DNA from: Belliella kenyensis
GTDB taxonomy: Bacteria; Bacteroidota; Bacteroidia; Cytophagales; Cyclobacteriaceae
Assembly: GCF_022549675.1 (NCBI RefSeq)
Contig: NZ_JAKZGR010000006.1
Coordinates: 218,576-282,575, forward strand
DNA: 64,000 nt
Direction: 5' to 3'
Each line of letters opens with the position of its first letter. The stretch's first letter is position 1. The position numbers were made by a program, and so were the translations under genes. Below, piece by piece: positions 52,706-63,990 of the stretch. The notes under the pieces are model-generated. The model was not told where the DNA came from and did no database searches. It was given only the letters and a program-made list of their open reading frames with translations.

Positions 52706-55129
52706 TTATTTGGTGGTGTTGGATGACTCTTGGATTTTAATTTTAGCTCTTAGCTTAAGATGATTCTTGGAATTTGATTTTATAAAAGATTCATTCATAA
52801 GTTGCGGTCTATATTGTCCATTTGCATACATCTCAGATTGATCTTTGTAGTGTTTACTAAATACATTTCCACTTTGACCTGTTGGAATGATAGACTCTGA
52901 TGATTCTACATTTGCAAAATCAATAATTATTCTCATTGCAGCACCAGATTTTACATGATAAATTCCACTCCCATTCAGTTTGAAAGCTAGTTTATTTACT
53001 GCCTCCTCATTTGCGGGAACTGCACTTGATTTTACATTGAATATTCTATCTAAGGGCTTTTTAGCACCTAGCGGATGCTCGTGTACCAGGACTACAGCTT
53101 TTTCCCAAGTCCAATCTTCGCAGTTGCTTCCAAATTGATTACTAAGTTCTTTTAGACTTATGGTCAATGCTTTCTCGATGATTTCATTTCGGCTTTCTAC
53201 TTGACTAGTATTCACATTGTTCCACCATGGAGAATTTTCGGTACTGATAAGGTTCGGGACACTTCTGATATATAGAAATGTACTTAGAAAATTTTCAAAA
53301 TCTTCATTTCCTAATTCATCTGACATCATTAGTTTCAAGGTATGATACAACCATTTGTAATACAGAGTGGGTGCGGTATTTGATAATTTATGATCTCCAT
53401 TCCATTTGCTCAAAGCTAATTTGATGGTTTCAAATCCTTCAAAAAGATTTGGGTTTACAGCATCAATCATGCTTTTGGCATTGATAGGGTGTTTTTCATT
53501 TATGGACTCTAATTGAAGGTTTTTTATATCTTCTTGAGTCCAATCATTTCTAGAATTTATTACTTTGGCAATTCTATCCCATCTGTCTCCTGGATAGTAA
53601 TACCCAGGAAAAAATACTCCATTAGAAAGTGTGTCGGGCTGATTGTTTGCTGTAGCCACAAAGCCAGATGCTGGGTTGATAGACATTGGATTTTCTTCAA
53701 AAGGTAGCCACCCTTTGGGCTCATCTTTGTCAGTGCTTCCATTCAGAAATATCTTGCTATTCACATGCTTTGGTCTATTAGGTAATTTTGCTGCTGCCCA
53801 CCAGGCGATGTTGCCTTTTTTATCTCCATACATTACATTCAATCCTGGAGCGTGTATAAGTCTTACTGCGTGTTCGACTTCATGAATATCAGCAGCATGA
53901 GCAAGCTTATAGGTAGCTTCCAAAGCCTTTGTGGGCTCTAGCAGATATACCCACCAAGAAGCTACAGGATTTGAAGTCAATTTTCCAATTTCTGGAATTA
54001 CTTCATTCATAATCGGCCCATGGTAGGATTCATTTATTTCAAATTCTATGGTAGATTGACCTTTTACAGCTATTTTTTCTGTTCGATTTCTTATGGGAAT
54101 GTATCCATTATTAAAGATAGTATGATTTGGCTTCAATGGGTCTACTTGCTCTTCATAGAAGTCTTGATCGTCATTTTCGAACATCGTCAATCCATAACTA
54201 TGCGTTCTAGTATGTCCAACTAGGCCAAATGGTACGCCTGCCAGGTGATTGCCATAATAGCTGTATCCAGGGTATTCTATGTGAGCTTCAAACCAGACAG
54301 ATGGTTGGGAAAAGCCAATGTGGGTGTCGTTGAGAAAGAGGACTTCTCCAGAGGCAGTTTTTTGAGGACTGATCACCCAGGCATTGCTTCCTTCCAATAG
54401 TGGTACTGGTATTTTGTCCAACATGCTCATGAGATTATCGCTCATGATTGCATTTTCATCTGTTCTTTTGGGATAGTTCAATGGGATGACATGGTGGCTA
54501 GGAAGTGTATGGATTGATAAGACTTCCATATGTGCTGGAGTTAGCGTACGTGCCATTTTTGTGACCAAGGGATCTGTTTTCATAGCCATCGCAAATGTAA
54601 AAGACATGTATCCAATAATGCCATGAATGTCTTCAGTTGTAAATAGTCGAGGCTTTGTTCCTAGCAAAGTATATTCTATGGGTAATTTCCCATTTTCTAT
54701 ATAGCTGTTAATTCCCGATAAGTAAGCATTGGTCGCTGCTTTCCAAGGAGATTTCTTATTATTGGCCCATACTGCATCGCTCCATTTGGCATGCTTGGGT
54801 ATTCCTAGTGTTCTGAAAAATTTATCAACTTCTACCAAGTCTTCCCCCAAAATCTCAGCTAATGTACCTGTTCCCACCCTACGCATCATTTCCATTTGAA
54901 AGAGCCTTTCTTGTGCATGGATGTAACCTAGGGAGAAATATGCATCCTCTGCATTTTGTGCATATATATGAGGTATGCCAAAATCATCAAAAAATATATC
55001 TGTATCAGAGTTTAATTTCTCCAGATCAATTTCACCAGAATACTTTGGTGAAAAATGATAATTCAAAATTTGTAATCCTACTATAAGGATAAAGAAAACA
55101 CCTAAAAAGATGAACAAGATTTTTTTCAT
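52706..55129 (-). CDS. Penicillin acylase family (S45) amidase
   Basis: This 807-residue precursor has a signal anchor (1-25) and the S45 Ntn-hydrolase layout. A short alpha chain (IFFDDFGIPHIYAQNAEDAYFSLGYIHAQERLFQMEMMRR) and spacer come first. The beta chain begins at the conserved serine in LLEGSNAWVIS (near residue 240), the residue freed by self-cleavage. FLNDTHIGFSQPSVWFEAHIE and GLVGHTRTHSYGLT follow. It would act in the periplasm as an acylase; natural substrates are often acyl-homoserine lactones, but this cannot be deduced here. msrB lies 8 bp downstream. Confidence 0.93.
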   Translation of the reverse strand: MKKILFIFLGVFFILIVGLQILNYHFSPKYSGEIDLEKLNSDTDIFFDDFGIPHIYAQNAEDAYFSLGYIHAQERLFQMEMMRRVGTGTLAEILGEDLVEVDKFFRTLGIPKHAKWSDAVWANNKKSPWKAATNAYLSGINSYIENGKLPIEYTLLGTKPRLFTTEDIHGIIGYMSFTFAMAMKTDPLVTKMARTLTPAHMEVLSIHTLPSHHVIPLNYPKRTDENAIMSDNLMSMLDKIPVPLLEGSNAWVISPQKTASGEVLFLNDTHIGFSQPSVWFEAHIEYPGYSYYGNHLAGVPFGLVGHTRTHSYGLTMFENDDQDFYEEQVDPLKPNHTIFNNGYIPIRNRTEKIAVKGQSTIEFEINESYHGPIMNEVIPEIGKLTSNPVASWWVYLLEPTKALEATYKLAHAADIHEVEHAVRLIHAPGLNVMYGDKKGNIAWWAAAKLPNRPKHVNSKIFLNGSTDKDEPKGWLPFEENPMSINPASGFVATANNQPDTLSNGVFFPGYYYPGDRWDRIAKVINSRNDWTQEDIKNLQLESINEKHPINAKSMIDAVNPNLFEGFETIKLALSKWNGDHKLSNTAPTLYYKWLYHTLKLMMSDELGNEDFENFLSTFLYIRSVPNLISTENSPWWNNVNTSQVESRNEIIEKALTISLKELSNQFGSNCEDWTWEKAVVLVHEHPLGAKKPLDRIFNVKSSAVPANEEAVNKLAFKLNGSGIYHVKSGAAMRIIIDFANVESSESIIPTGQSGNVFSKHYKDQSEMYANGQYRPQLMNESFIKSNSKNHLKLRAKIKIQESSNTTK

Positions 55130-55211
55130 AATGTTACTTTCAATGAAAGAGAATTTAAATTTAAAAGATTATATTCAATAATGCTAAGACCCTATTTCGT
55201 CTGAAATTGAT

Positions 55212-55244
55212 AAACTGCAATTAATATTTAAATAATTGCAGTTT
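55212..55244. repeat. 12-bp perfect inverted repeat
   Basis: AAACTGCAATTA (55212-55223) and TAATTGCAGTTT (55233-55244) form a perfect stem with a 9-base A/T loop. It lies 83 bp before the acylase start and could be an operator or leader hairpin; it is not followed by a T-run. Confidence 0.65.
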
Positions 55245-55449
55245 GATTTGATATTTGAAATGCTCACAACTTCAGTAATAGGGTCAAAAGTGTTAATGAG
55301 TGGCGAATGTTCAGCCTTTCGATAAAATTTACATTTATTTCTTACCTAGAATCCGCAAGAGAATGTTATAACAGACTGATTTATAGCGATAATAGACCTT
55401 TCAGGTTTCACTCGATTATTTCTAATAACTGATTGGTAATCAATAAAAA

Positions 55450-55473
55450 CCTAAAAAGTCTGCGAATTTTAGG
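55450..55473. repeat. Inverted repeat CCTAAAA/TTTTAGG
   Basis: CCTAAAA (55450-55456) and TTTTAGG (55467-55473) are perfect inverted repeats with a 10-base spacer, about 190 bp upstream of katG. Confidence 0.45.
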
Positions 55474-55626
55474 TCTTATGATCATTTTATTAATCCAGTT
55501 CATGAAATCGATGCAAGGTATAATTTGTTTCCCAATGGATTGATAGATTGAGTAAATTATCGATAGGTTTTATCAATCGATTTTAATATTTCATGTCAAA
55601 ATACTTGATTACATTAGCATAAATAA

Positions 55627-57879
<2,253 letters not shown>

Positions 57880-57895
57880 AATGCTAATCTTAAAT

Positions 57896-57930
57896 AAAAA
57901 AGGTGACTTTCTCAAAGTCACCTTTTTTTA
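57896..57930 (+). terminator. Terminator after katG
   Basis: AAAAAAGGTGACTTT (57896-57910) pairs perfectly with AAAGTCACCTTTTTT (57914-57928) around a 3-base loop. Confidence 0.88.
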
Positions 57931-58049
57931 TGATTTTTGAAGTTGCGTGAATGGATTTTTTGATTTGGAAAGAGATCTCAAACGCTTTGAAATATTAGTT
58001 TTTCGTCTAGGTATTCATACTAGAACTTGCATTTAAGAAATCTGCCATC

Positions 58050-59942
58050 CTAATACAATACCCTAAACCTAATGGTGCCTGGGATTTCTTTCATTTTATC
58101 GATCACTTCTGGAGAATAGGCTTTATCAATATCTGTTATAACATATCCAATCTTTTCGTTGGTTTTCAAATATTGCCCTACTATGTTGATTTCATAATCA
58201 GCCAGTGTCCGGTTGATTTTTGCCAAGACTCCAGGTTCATTTTGATGGATATGAATCAATCTATGTGCGTTTTGCAAAAATGGCAATTGAATATTAGGGA
58301 AGTTTACAGAATTGTAAGTATTGCCTGTATTGATATACTCCATGATTTTACCAGGTACAAATCTTGCGATGTTTACCTGCGCTTCTGAAGTAGATCCCCC
58401 TATATGCGGAGTAAGCACCACATTTTTGCAACCAATTAATTCTGAAACAAATGGTTCATCATTGTTTTTCGGTTCTTCTGGAAATACGTCCACAGCAGCA
58501 CCAGCCAAATGTCCAGAATCCAATGCTCTTTTAAGTGCAGGGATGTCGACTACATGACCTCTACTCAAATTGACAAGGTATGATCCCTTTTTCATTTTTG
58601 AGATTTTTGCTTCGTCAAGTATGTTCTTATTATCTTTTCTTCCGTCTACATGAAGAGAAATTACATCGCAATGCGCCAATAAGTCATCAAGTGAATCAAT
58701 TTTGGTTGCATTTCCTAAAGCGAGCTTTTCGATCACGTCATAATAGTACACATCCATGCCCATATTTTCTGCCAAAACAGAAAGTTGTGCGCCGATATTT
58801 CCGTATCCGATTATTCCGAGTTTTTTACCTCTGATTTCAAAACTACCTGTGGCTGATTTGTCCCATATCCCTTTATGCATACCCAGAGATTTGTCATGGA
58901 AATTACGCATCAAGAATATGATTTCTGCTATTGCCATTTCGACTACAGAGCGGGTATTGCTAAATGGTGCATTGAAGACCGCAATTCCTTTTTTTGTACA
59001 AGTATCTAGGTCAATTTGATTCGTCCCTATACAAAAGGCACCTATGGAGATCAGCCTGTTAGCATTATCCAATACCTTTTTGGTAACGTTTGTCTTAGAC
59101 CTGATACCTAGGACACTTACATCCTTGATTTTTTCGGCAAGTTCATCTTCTGAAAGTGCAGAAGATATTACTTCCACATTATATCCTTCTTGCTGCATAA
59201 GTTCCACTCCAATTGGGTGAACATTTTCTAGCAGCAGTACATTGATACGGCTTTTTGGGTAGGAAAATTTTTTATTCATTTTGTTTACATATAGAATCTC
59301 ATCCAAACTAGGAGCGATGTGGTCAGCTTTTGAAGTTACTTTAGGCCTGGCTACATTCTCTGTAAAAGCGTAGAATTTATTGGCTAATCCAGACTCCTTT
59401 ATTTCGTAATCTGTATATCCATCACCTATCACATATATATCACCCTCCAAATTTAAAGATTTTATCGTCTCAGGTTTTCCGCCATTTTTGGAAAGAATGT
59501 TGTCTCTGTTGAAATCAATAATTTTACCAGATTCATCATAAATGAACTCATTGGCATATACATTTTCTGATTTGATTCCATATTGCCCAACTATAGGCGT
59601 GATAAAGTCCTTGAAACCATTCGAAATGATAATGATATCATTGGCATTTTCTTCTAAAAACTCTTTGTTTCTATGAAATGATTTTGAGACTTTTGACTTC
59701 AAAGCTTCTATCAATTCAGATATTTGAGATTTGTTAGCTTCTAGGATATCTAGTCGCCTTTCGAGACTTTCTCTGAAGTTTAGAACTCCCTCCATTCCCA
59801 AATCAGTAATATCTTTTATAGCTTTCAGTTTTTCATCACGTTTTGGATCTTCTTTTAGGCTGATTTCCCCCAAAACATCCAAAGCTTCTACTTGTGTAAA
59901 CGTACTGTCAAAATCGATGATGAATTTTGTGTTATTGGGCAT
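58050..59942 (-). CDS. SerB-SerA fusion: HAD phosphatase and 3-phosphoglycerate dehydrogenase with ACT domain
   Basis: This 630-residue protein joins two enzymes. Residues 1-220 are a HAD phosphatase like phosphoserine phosphatase: DFDST with D10 and D12, IIISNGF, and GDGYTDYEI. Residues 232-550 are 3-phosphoglycerate dehydrogenase (SerA): IIGYGNIGAQLSVLAE for NAD binding, the catalytic Arg in NLSRGHVVD, Glu in FPEEP and His in LTPHIGGST. An ACT domain (about 555-630) probably gives feedback control by serine. The first and last steps of serine synthesis are thus on one chain; SerC is not in the window. A -7 box lies upstream. Function of the HAD half is inferred from motifs. Confidence 0.9.
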   Translation of the reverse strand: MPNNTKFIIDFDSTFTQVEALDVLGEISLKEDPKRDEKLKAIKDITDLGMEGVLNFRESLERRLDILEANKSQISELIEALKSKVSKSFHRNKEFLEENANDIIIISNGFKDFITPIVGQYGIKSENVYANEFIYDESGKIIDFNRDNILSKNGGKPETIKSLNLEGDIYVIGDGYTDYEIKESGLANKFYAFTENVARPKVTSKADHIAPSLDEILYVNKMNKKFSYPKSRINVLLLENVHPIGVELMQQEGYNVEVISSALSEDELAEKIKDVSVLGIRSKTNVTKKVLDNANRLISIGAFCIGTNQIDLDTCTKKGIAVFNAPFSNTRSVVEMAIAEIIFLMRNFHDKSLGMHKGIWDKSATGSFEIRGKKLGIIGYGNIGAQLSVLAENMGMDVYYYDVIEKLALGNATKIDSLDDLLAHCDVISLHVDGRKDNKNILDEAKISKMKKGSYLVNLSRGHVVDIPALKRALDSGHLAGAAVDVFPEEPKNNDEPFVSELIGCKNVVLTPHIGGSTSEAQVNIARFVPGKIMEYINTGNTYNSVNFPNIQLPFLQNAHRLIHIHQNEPGVLAKINRTLADYEINIVGQYLKTNEKIGYVITDIDKAYSPEVIDKMKEIPGTIRFRVLY

Positions 59943-59971
59943 TTTGTAATAGTTTATTAATGATTTGTTCT

Positions 59972-59979
59972 CAAAATTA
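59972..59979 (-). promoter_or_regulatory. -7 box before the SerB-SerA gene
   Basis: On the minus strand TAATTTTG matches TAnnTTTG and lies about 30 bp upstream of the ATG. Confidence 0.5.
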
Positions 59980-60112
59980 GGATATTCTTAAAAATTAAAC
60001 ACTTTAATTAGAAAAAATACTTTCTATGTCAATTCTACAGAAGATTCGAAATCGATTGTAATAAAAAATAGGGTAGAATTTGCTTTTAAATTATTTTTGA
60101 GTTTTTTAAAAT

Positions 60113-60261
60113 ATGGATGTACGGAACTTTGCCAATGACATTACAAAATTCCGATTTATCTAACTTCCGATATAAATTGATATTGAATACTTATGGATAT
60201 TGACCATTAGCAACCTGTTGAGCCAATGAATTTAAGTTACTGACAAAAAGCGTATAATCAG
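60113..60261. mobile_element. ~150-bp MITE-like element, copy B
   Basis: This copy runs ATGGATGTACGG to CGTATAATCAG and is nearly identical to copies A and C, with a few substitutions. TTTTAAAAT flanks it on the left (60104-60112) and recurs one base after its right end (60263-60271), giving a 9-bp direct repeat. It has lost part of the match in its right terminal inverted repeat (TGACAAAAAG for TGGCAAAAAAG). Confidence 0.75.
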
Positions 60262-60537
60262 ATTTTAAAATAATAACCATGATGATAAGTTATGTTCACT
60301 TAATAGAAAGAATTTTTAGTCAATGAAGCACTTGCTTTAGGATCTTTATACATTTACAACTTGGCCTGAGAGGATCTAATCTGCCTTTTTGGTGAAAGTA
60401 TCAATTATTGCTTCAATCTTGAGAGGGTCAGATCTGGGATATTTTCGGATCTTCTTAAAGTCAATTTTAATTTCCTTCCAGATAAATTTTAAAATAGGCC
60501 TAGAAAGAGGTCTATACTTTTGGGTCAAAAACTAAAA

Positions 60538-60569
60538 AAAATCGTCGATGTTTTTCGGTCGACGATTTT
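60538..60569 (-). terminator. Terminator after the DUF2911 gene
   Basis: AAAATCGTCGA (60538-60548) pairs perfectly with TCGACGATTTT (60559-60569). On the minus strand a run of eight T residues follows. Confidence 0.8.
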
Positions 60570-60608
60570 ATTTCAAATGAATTTGTTCTGAGAAACAATG
60601 CTTGGTTT

Positions 60609-61469
60609 TTATTTGATCGATTTAATCAATCTCTCATTTAGGCCAACATAATCTGGATTTTTTGCTTCTTTTGCCATTTCCATTGACATTTTTGCAGTTT
60701 CCAATGCCTCTTTCTTCTTCCCAAGCTCTAGTTCAATCTTTGCTTTAAGATGTGCAGTCCAGTATTTAGGATCAGATTCTACTGATTTGTTGATCCACTC
60801 TAGCGCTTTTGACATGTCTTTTTTATTGGTAAAATAGTAGTTGGCAGCTTGATAGTATAGACCTGGATTAGTTGGTTCTTGATCTATGACCAGCTTTTTG
60901 ATTTGAGCCATCACTATCTCATCTACTTCTGTCTCTATTCTAAATCCAGCTTTTACAGATTCCCATTTGAAGACAATGTTTGCACCAGTATCTGTCATGT
61001 CTGTGAATCCGATCTCCATGGTCTCATATTTTTGACCTGTTTTTGCTGTTTTTACTTTAAATCTTAGAAAATCATCCTCTTGGCTATAACCTACCGCACC
61101 CCATAACTTTGTGTTTTTTGATAAAATAAATGTCCATTCATTTCTATCTGGGATTGCATATATAGCATAGCTTCCAGCTGGGACTTTGTTGCCTTCAATT
61201 TTCACTGGAGTTGAAAAATCGATTACTGTGGCCGCATTTGCCCCTGCTCTCCATACTTGTCCATAGGGAACTAGTTCTCCAAAGATTTTTCTTCCTTTGG
61301 TGCTAGGTCTGCTATATTCAATTTTGACATCTGTTAGACCGATTTTCTGAGAGATTGATGCAGCTGGACTAGCTTGTGGCATATCAATTTGCTGGCCATT
61401 TACAGTTGCTACAAACAATAGAAAGCATACGATAGTAGATATTTTACTTGTAATATTCAATTTGGTCAT
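60609..61469 (-). CDS. Secreted DUF2911 protein with TPR tail
   Basis: This 286-residue protein has a signal peptide (1-25, ending ATVNGQ). The DUF2911 domain (about 35-180) shows IEYSRPSTKGRKIFGELVPYGQVWRAGANAATVI and PAGSYAIYAIP. The C-terminal 90 residues contain tetratricopeptide-like helices (GLYYQAANYYFTNKKDMSKALEWINKSVESDPKYW). DUF2911 proteins are common in Bacteroidota and their function is unknown. A terminator follows it. It is divergent from the dehydrogenase gene. Confidence 0.88.
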   Translation of the reverse strand: MTKLNITSKISTIVCFLLFVATVNGQQIDMPQASPAASISQKIGLTDVKIEYSRPSTKGRKIFGELVPYGQVWRAGANAATVIDFSTPVKIEGNKVPAGSYAIYAIPDRNEWTFILSKNTKLWGAVGYSQEDDFLRFKVKTAKTGQKYETMEIGFTDMTDTGANIVFKWESVKAGFRIETEVDEIVMAQIKKLVIDQEPTNPGLYYQAANYYFTNKKDMSKALEWINKSVESDPKYWTAHLKAKIELELGKKKEALETAKMSMEMAKEAKNPDYVGLNERLIKSIK

Positions 61470-61870
61470 GATATTATTGTTGATTTATTTAGTTACTTAT
61501 ATTTAATACGCAAACTTTACCTCTTCTTCCTGTTAAAGAGAGATAATTCTTGTATATTTGACAAAGCAATTTATGCAATTTGAAGTAATTTTCTTCTTAA
61601 TAACCGCAATGTATGGATCAATATTGCATAAATAATTACAAGTAAATTATTAATTTATTACTGTAGCTCAAATTTTGTTTGTTGAGAAGAAATATGCGAA
61701 AGCGTATTGTGCTTATTCAAAAATTGAAGTCCGATATGTAATTATTGGTAGGTAATTTGTTCACTAAAATTGATCAGCAAAGTTTCTTGAAAACATATTT
61801 TGAGCTGAGATGAATTTGCTAATTTAATGGAATTAATCATTGTTCACTATATTAAAAAAACTAGATTCTA
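61470..61870. other. Intergenic region between divergent genes
   Basis: This 400-bp, very A+T-rich stretch must carry promoters for both flanking genes, but no full TAnnTTTG match with good spacing is convincing. No gene or RNA structure is seen. Confidence 0.5.
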
Positions 61871-62791
61871 ATGGGAATTGTAATCATCTCTCCAAATAGG
61901 AGTACCGATGTTTGGGAAAGCGAAATTAGAAAAATTGATCCCAATATAGATATTCAGGTATTTCCAAATATTGAAAGATATGAGGATGTGTCAGTAGCCT
62001 TATTGTGGAATCATCCTACAGGACTTTTGTCAAAGTTCCCAAATCTCAAGCTAATATGCTCAATGGGAGCGGGTGTTGATCATATATTAGCCGATGATAC
62101 AATTTCTGATAATTTACCTATTACTAGAATTGTCGATCCAAAACTAACATTTTCAATGAGTAATTTCGTGATCATGGGGGTACTTAACTATCACCGCCAA
62201 TGGCCAAGATACCAAAAACAACAAGTTGAGCAGAAGTGGGATATGTCTCAACCAGAGATACCTATTCATATTGGTGTTTTAGGAGTTGGAGAATTGGGAG
62301 GTGATTTGATCAGAAAGCTACAAGCGCTAGATTTGAAAGTGGCTGGATATGGTAATTCTGTCAAAGAAGGGCTTTCTTATCCTTATTATCATGGAGGACA
62401 ATTACAGGATTTTTTGGATCAAATTAATGTGATCGTTTGCCTTTTACCATTGACTCCTGATACAGAAAAGTTTTTGAACAAAGATTTTTTTCTGAAATGC
62501 AAGAAAGGAACCTATTTGATAAATGTGGCAAGAGGTAAGCACCTAGTTGAGGCTGATTTAATCGACGCCTTAGATCAAGGGCAGTTATCTGGAGCTCTTT
62601 TGGATGTTTTTTTGGAAGAGCCTTTGCCTCAGCAGCATCCTTTCTGGAGGCATGATAAAATTCAAGTCACACCTCATATCGCAAGTGTCACAAACCCAAA
62701 GGCCGCTGTACCACAAATAGTTAATAATTACCACAATATACTAAACCAACAACCTCTCACCAATCAAATAGATAGAGCGAGAGGGTACTAA
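61871..62791 (+). CDS. D-2-hydroxyacid dehydrogenase, glyoxylate/hydroxypyruvate reductase A-like
   Basis: This 306-residue NAD(P)-dependent enzyme has the Rossmann motif IGVLGVGELGGDLIRKL (about residues 135-151). Its catalytic residues are Arg in INVARGKHLVE, Glu in FLEEPLP and His in VTPHIASVT. The short form, with the VDHILADDTI and HPFWRHDKIQ segments, fits the GhrA subfamily, which reduces glyoxylate and hydroxypyruvate. The universal stress gene follows 11 bp later, so they are probably co-transcribed. Confidence 0.9.
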   Translation: MGIVIISPNRSTDVWESEIRKIDPNIDIQVFPNIERYEDVSVALLWNHPTGLLSKFPNLKLICSMGAGVDHILADDTISDNLPITRIVDPKLTFSMSNFVIMGVLNYHRQWPRYQKQQVEQKWDMSQPEIPIHIGVLGVGELGGDLIRKLQALDLKVAGYGNSVKEGLSYPYYHGGQLQDFLDQINVIVCLLPLTPDTEKFLNKDFFLKCKKGTYLINVARGKHLVEADLIDALDQGQLSGALLDVFLEEPLPQQHPFWRHDKIQVTPHIASVTNPKAAVPQIVNNYHNILNQQPLTNQIDRARGY

Positions 62792-62802
62792 CCTCAATAA
62801 AA

Positions 62803-63645
62803 ATGGAAACCAATTTTAAGATTATTTGTCCAACTGATTTTTCTGAATGTTCTTTGAATGCAATTGAATATGCTGCTAAACTGGGCGAAAAGTACAATGC
62901 TGATTTGATCCTTTTGCATGTTCCTAATTTGGAAGATTACAGGAAATTGACCAATAAGGAGGATCAGAAGATAGATCAATTGAGTTTTATTGAAAAAAAG
63001 CTCCATAGCCTTCTTGTGGCAGTAAAAGAGGAGAGTCTTTCAAAAGGATTAAGGTCCTGCTCGGCGGCAATCAAGGAAGGAAAAATTGTAGAGACCATTC
63101 ATGCTTATTCTATTGACCAGAAGGCTGACTTGATCATAATGGGGACGGAAGGAGTCAATGATTTTAAAAATAATTTTATAGGCACAAGGTCTTCCAAATT
63201 GATGGACTACACTTCTATTGATTTAATGTTAATCCCCAGAAAGGTATATTTTAAAATTCCTCGAAAGATTGTCTACGCCACTAATTATATAGAGGAGGAC
63301 AAAATTGCTATTCAGAAAGTGACCAAATTAGCTAGTTTTTTTGAGTCTGAAGTAGATGTTCTACATGTTAGCACCAATGCAAAATCAATTGAAAAGTTTT
63401 TGCACTTGACAATGGTCGAGGAAATTAAACCTTTTATAAAATATCACAAAGTCAATTATGTTTTCAAAGCATATAGAGATGGAGTTGGACTTGGTCTAGA
63501 AAATTATCTCATCACAGCAAAAGGTGATATATTAGTTACTATGAGCAAAAAGAAATCATGGTTTGATCAGATTTTCTCTCAAAATATATCCAAGAAAATG
63601 TCATATTTCATAAATAAGCCACTCTTTGTGATTAAGAATGGCTAA
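62803..63645 (+). CDS. Tandem universal stress protein (UspA family)
   Basis: This 280-residue protein has a first UspA domain (about 1-145; KIICPTDFSECSLNAIEYAAKLGEKYNADLILLHV, then ADLIIMGTEGVNDF) and a diverged second domain (about 150-280; KIVYATNYIEEDKIAIQKV). The second half lacks a clear glycine-rich ATP-binding motif, so ATP binding there is doubtful. It follows the dehydrogenase gene closely. The other tandem UspA gene at 26.9-27.9 kb is not a close copy. Its stop lies just before element copy C. Confidence 0.87.
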   Translation: METNFKIICPTDFSECSLNAIEYAAKLGEKYNADLILLHVPNLEDYRKLTNKEDQKIDQLSFIEKKLHSLLVAVKEESLSKGLRSCSAAIKEGKIVETIHAYSIDQKADLIIMGTEGVNDFKNNFIGTRSSKLMDYTSIDLMLIPRKVYFKIPRKIVYATNYIEEDKIAIQKVTKLASFFESEVDVLHVSTNAKSIEKFLHLTMVEEIKPFIKYHKVNYVFKAYRDGVGLGLENYLITAKGDILVTMSKKKSWFDQIFSQNISKKMSYFINKPLFVIKNG

Positions 63646-63654
63646 TTTATAATT

Positions 63655-63803
63655 ATGGATATACGAAATTTGCCAATAACATTACAAAATTCCGATTTAT
63701 CTAACTTCCGATATAAATTGATATTGGATACTTATGGATATTGACCATTAACAACCGATTGAGCCAATGGATTGAAGTTACTGGCAAAAAAGCGTATAAT
63801 CAG
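63655..63803. mobile_element. ~150-bp MITE-like element, copy C
   Basis: This copy runs ATGGATATACG to GCGTATAATCAG. ATTTATAATT flanks it on both sides (63645-63654 and 63804-63813), a 10-bp direct repeat that extends to 13 bp if the shared ATG is counted. The terminal inverted repeats TTTGCCAATAAC and GTTACTGGCAAA are well kept. It sits just 9 bp after the stress-protein stop codon. Confidence 0.78.
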
Positions 63804-63939
63804 ATTTATAATTATGTATATCCGTACAATACTAGAAAAAGTATATCATTCACATAAGAGATTACTGATTGATTAGGGCTTCTTGCTTAATTATTAACTA
63901 ACTGATAATCAGTAAAATAATTAACAAAAACATAACACA

Positions 63940-63990
63940 AAAACCCCGAATTTGGCTGTTCCCAGCTTTTTTCGGGGTTTTCTTTTTTGT
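63940..63990. terminator. Bidirectional terminator
   Basis: AAAACCCCGAA (63940-63950) pairs perfectly with TTCGGGGTTTT (63971-63981). A nested GCTG/CAGC hairpin fills the loop, and a T-rich run follows. Confidence 0.8.

Larger units (their letters stand above)
59943..60608. other. Intergenic region with dispersed element
   Basis: This 666-bp gap contains the serA-fusion promoter, the second full copy of the ~150-bp element (60113-60261) and a terminator at its far end. The rest (about 60270-60530) shows no gene or structure that I recognise. Confidence 0.6.
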
